A stretch of 64,000 bases of DNA from contig NZ_JACHGV010000003.1 in assembly GCF_014202475.1 (NCBI RefSeq), positions 838,454 to 902,453 on the forward strand, given 5' to 3'. This DNA is from Streptomyces paradoxus. GTDB taxonomy: Bacteria; Actinomycetota; Actinomycetes; Streptomycetales; Streptomycetaceae. The position numbers and the translations under genes were made by a program. Numbering within the stretch: the stretch's first letter is position 1; each line of letters opens with the position of its first letter. The notes beneath the pieces are model-generated. The model worked only from the letters and a program-made list of their open reading frames with translations, was not told where the DNA came from and did no database searches. Shown in pieces: positions 62,934-64,000 of this stretch.

Positions 62934-63377
62934 ATGACCACCACGCACCCGGACAACGCCCGTACGTCGATGCGGGAATGGGCCACCGGCGTGACCGTCT
63001 TCGCGGCCATCATGCTCATGATCGGCGGCATTCTCGACATCATGCGCGGCATCGCGGAGATCGCCGAGGACGACGTCTTCGTCTCGACGCGGAACTACGT
63101 CTTCGCGTTCGACCTCACGGCCTGGGGCTGGATCCACCTCACCCTGGGCGTGGTCGCCTTCGTCGTCAGCTTCGGCCTGTTCATGGGGTCGACATGGGCG
63201 CGCGTCCTCGGCGTCGGCATCGCCGGCCTGGTCATCATCGCCCACTTCCTGTCGCTGCCGTACTACCCGGTCTGGTCGGCCATCATGATCACCGTCTCGG
63301 GCTTCATCATCTGGGCCTTGTGCGCGATGAGGAAGGACGACGCGTTCGTCCCGTTCGAGAGCCCGCCGCGCATGTGA
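62934..63377 (+). CDS. Four-span membrane protein (DUF7144-type)
   Basis: This 147-residue protein has four transmembrane helices at about 18-38, 65-85, 88-105 and 113-133 (VTVFAAIMLMIGGILDIMRG, HLTLGVVAFVVSFGLFMG, VLGVGIAGLVIIAHFL, IMITVSGFIIWALCAM). No catalytic motif. ATG at 62934 has CGAGGTAG upstream. It is the last chromosomal gene before the tRNA-Arg fragment. Function unknown. Confidence 0.8.
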   Translation: MTTTHPDNARTSMREWATGVTVFAAIMLMIGGILDIMRGIAEIAEDDVFVSTRNYVFAFDLTAWGWIHLTLGVVAFVVSFGLFMGSTWARVLGVGIAGLVIIAHFLSLPYYPVWSAIMITVSGFIIWALCAMRKDDAFVPFESPPRM

Positions 63378-63387
63378 CCCCACAACG

Positions 63388-63425
63388 AAAGAGGCGGGAG
63401 CCAGTGAACTGACTCCCGCCCTCTT
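63388..63425. terminator. Hairpin terminator
   Basis: AAGAGGCGGGAG (63389-63400) pairs with CTCCCGCCCTCTT (63413-63425, one bulged C) around a 12-nt loop. It lies just after the membrane-protein stop, with pyrimidines downstream. Confidence 0.8.
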
Positions 63426-63477
63426 CATGTCGGCATCCGCCCTCATCCCGTACCAGATCTGACGGTTGATTCGGCGA

Positions 63478-63521
63478 GTGCCCCGGCAGGATTCGAACCT
63501 GCGCATATGGCTCCGGAGGCC
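63478..63521 (-). other. 3' fragment of tRNA-Arg(CCG), probable attachment site
   Basis: Read on the minus strand, the bases run from the anticodon loop (GGCCTCCGGAGCC, anticodon CCG) through a T arm GCAGG-TTCGAAT-CCTGC to an acceptor strand CGGGGCA with discriminator C. Upstream on that strand there is no D arm or 5' acceptor half; instead an unrelated inverted repeat AATGC…GCATT begins. A truncated tRNA 3' half is the classic att product left by tRNA-targeting integrases. Confidence 0.75.
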
Positions 63522-64000
63522 CAATGCGTCTCATGCATTAGGCCTGCTCAGCGGCCTGCGCATGGCCTGGAAAGCGCAGGCCGTCCACGGATGGTCCACA
63601 GCTTCGCGTAGCGGTCATTCAAGAAGGTTCTCTTCCGGGCGCCCATTTGTGACCGTGACTTCTCGCCCAGTCACTATGTGTTCGACGCAGTCTTCGAGGT
63701 CTCAGCCGTCGTCGTCTCGTGCCTTGGTTCTAAGCTGCTGGGCCAAAGCAATACCGATGATAAGGACGATCGGGGCATTGCTCTGCCGTGCGCTGGGATC
63801 GGCAACTCCTAGGCCAGAGTTTCGACCGCGTAGCCCCCGGCAGGCTGGCGCTGGTGAGGTCGTTGAGCGACGCAAGCCTCCGCCGCCTCGGGCTTCTCGG
63901 AGTGATCCGCTCGAAACCGAGGGCTCGGGGCAGCTCCGCGAAGACCAGCCTGTCTGGGACGGTCGTACTGGACAGCACCTCACGGACGGTAGACGTGGCG
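63522..64000. mobile_element. Left end of a probable integrated element (partial)
   Basis: The DNA right of the tRNA fragment is visibly less GC-rich (runs such as ATTCAAGAAGGTTCTCTT and AATACCGATGATAAGG) and carries short inverted repeats (AATGC/GCATT at about 63523-63540; TGCGCATGGCC…GCGCAGGCC at 63557-63582). No integrase or complete gene falls inside the window, so the element's identity cannot be told. Genomic-island origin is inferred from position and composition. Confidence 0.5.
63730..63999 (-). CDS. Possible 3' end of a hypothetical gene (partial)
   Basis: An open frame enters from beyond the right edge and ends at 63730. Its first ~45 codons (…VREVLSSTTVPDRLVFAELPRALGF…) look protein-like, but the later part becomes Arg/Ser/Cys-rich. 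The real gene may be truncated or frameshifted here. No family is recognised. Confidence 0.25.
   Translation of the reverse strand, partial: ATSTVREVLSSTTVPDRLVFAELPRALGFERITPRSPRRRRLASLNDLTSASLPGATRSKLWPRSCRSQRTAEQCPDRPYHRYCFGPAA

Noticed and set aside
63478..63560. Complete tRNA gene
   Set aside because: Only the anticodon-loop-to-3' part can be folded; there is no D arm or matching 5' acceptor strand.

Overview
The window is high-GC actinobacterial chromosome, almost certainly Streptomyces. It has GC-rich third codon positions, frequent GTG/TTG starts and leaderless starts, a WhiB-like protein (WblE), a nickel superoxide dismutase with its SodX protease, a cvnABCD-type 'conservon', a fused actinobacterial 2-oxoglutarate dehydrogenase, and Lon behind HspR-type and ClgR-type boxes. 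From memory, the gene order closely follows the Streptomyces coelicolor segment around SCO5238-SCO5312; no database was searched.

Layout. 1-6.3 kb: the tail of a TetR-like regulator, a PdtaS-like histidine kinase behind a DasR-like box, wblE, a lipid kinase, a small membrane protein, and the stress sigma factor SigH with its anti-sigma factor UshX (translationally coupled and preceded by a sigma-H/sigma-B type promoter). 6.3-12 kb: a Na+/H+ antiporter, an ACC-deaminase-like PLP enzyme, and a family 2B encapsulin shell protein next to a polyprenyl diphosphate synthase that is its probable cargo. 12-20 kb: metabolic and regulatory genes including an ECF42-type sigma factor with its DGPF/YCII partner and a matching promoter, a PiT phosphate transporter, and sodN/sodX. 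A dihydrofolate-reductase-like remnant (12.9 kb) and a methyltransferase gene broken by a palindromic repeat (19.4 kb) also lie here.

20-30 kb: a polar amino-acid ABC transporter (binding protein-permease-ATPase), malic enzyme, a quinone-oxidoreductase-like dehydrogenase, an HTH/Clp-N gene pair behind two identical-type GTCAAC-N4-GTTGAC operators, a PadR/DUF4097 pair, and a gene frameshifted by one apparent missing G. 30-42 kb: the 3.8-kb 2-oxoglutarate dehydrogenase, a two-component system, a spermidine-synthase-like protein, a rhomboid-like protein, lon, a MarR regulator and a PP2C phosphatase. 43-49 kb: a conservon (sensor kinase, roadblock, DUF742, GTPase) continuing into a styrene-monooxygenase-like flavoprotein.

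49-63.4 kb: cell-wall genes (NlpC/P60 hydrolase, PBP2-type transpeptidase, FtsW/RodA), a TetR/AurF-type diiron oxygenase pair, an orphan histidine kinase coupled to a lipoprotein, a dual-specificity phosphatase, a NERD protein ending in a 34-bp tandem repeat, and the two-gene NHEJ set (LigD-polymerase-like protein and Ku). At 63.48 kb a 3' fragment of tRNA-Arg(CCG) appears without its 5' half, and the DNA to its right becomes less GC-rich. This looks like the attachment site and first few hundred bases of an integrated element that continues past the window.
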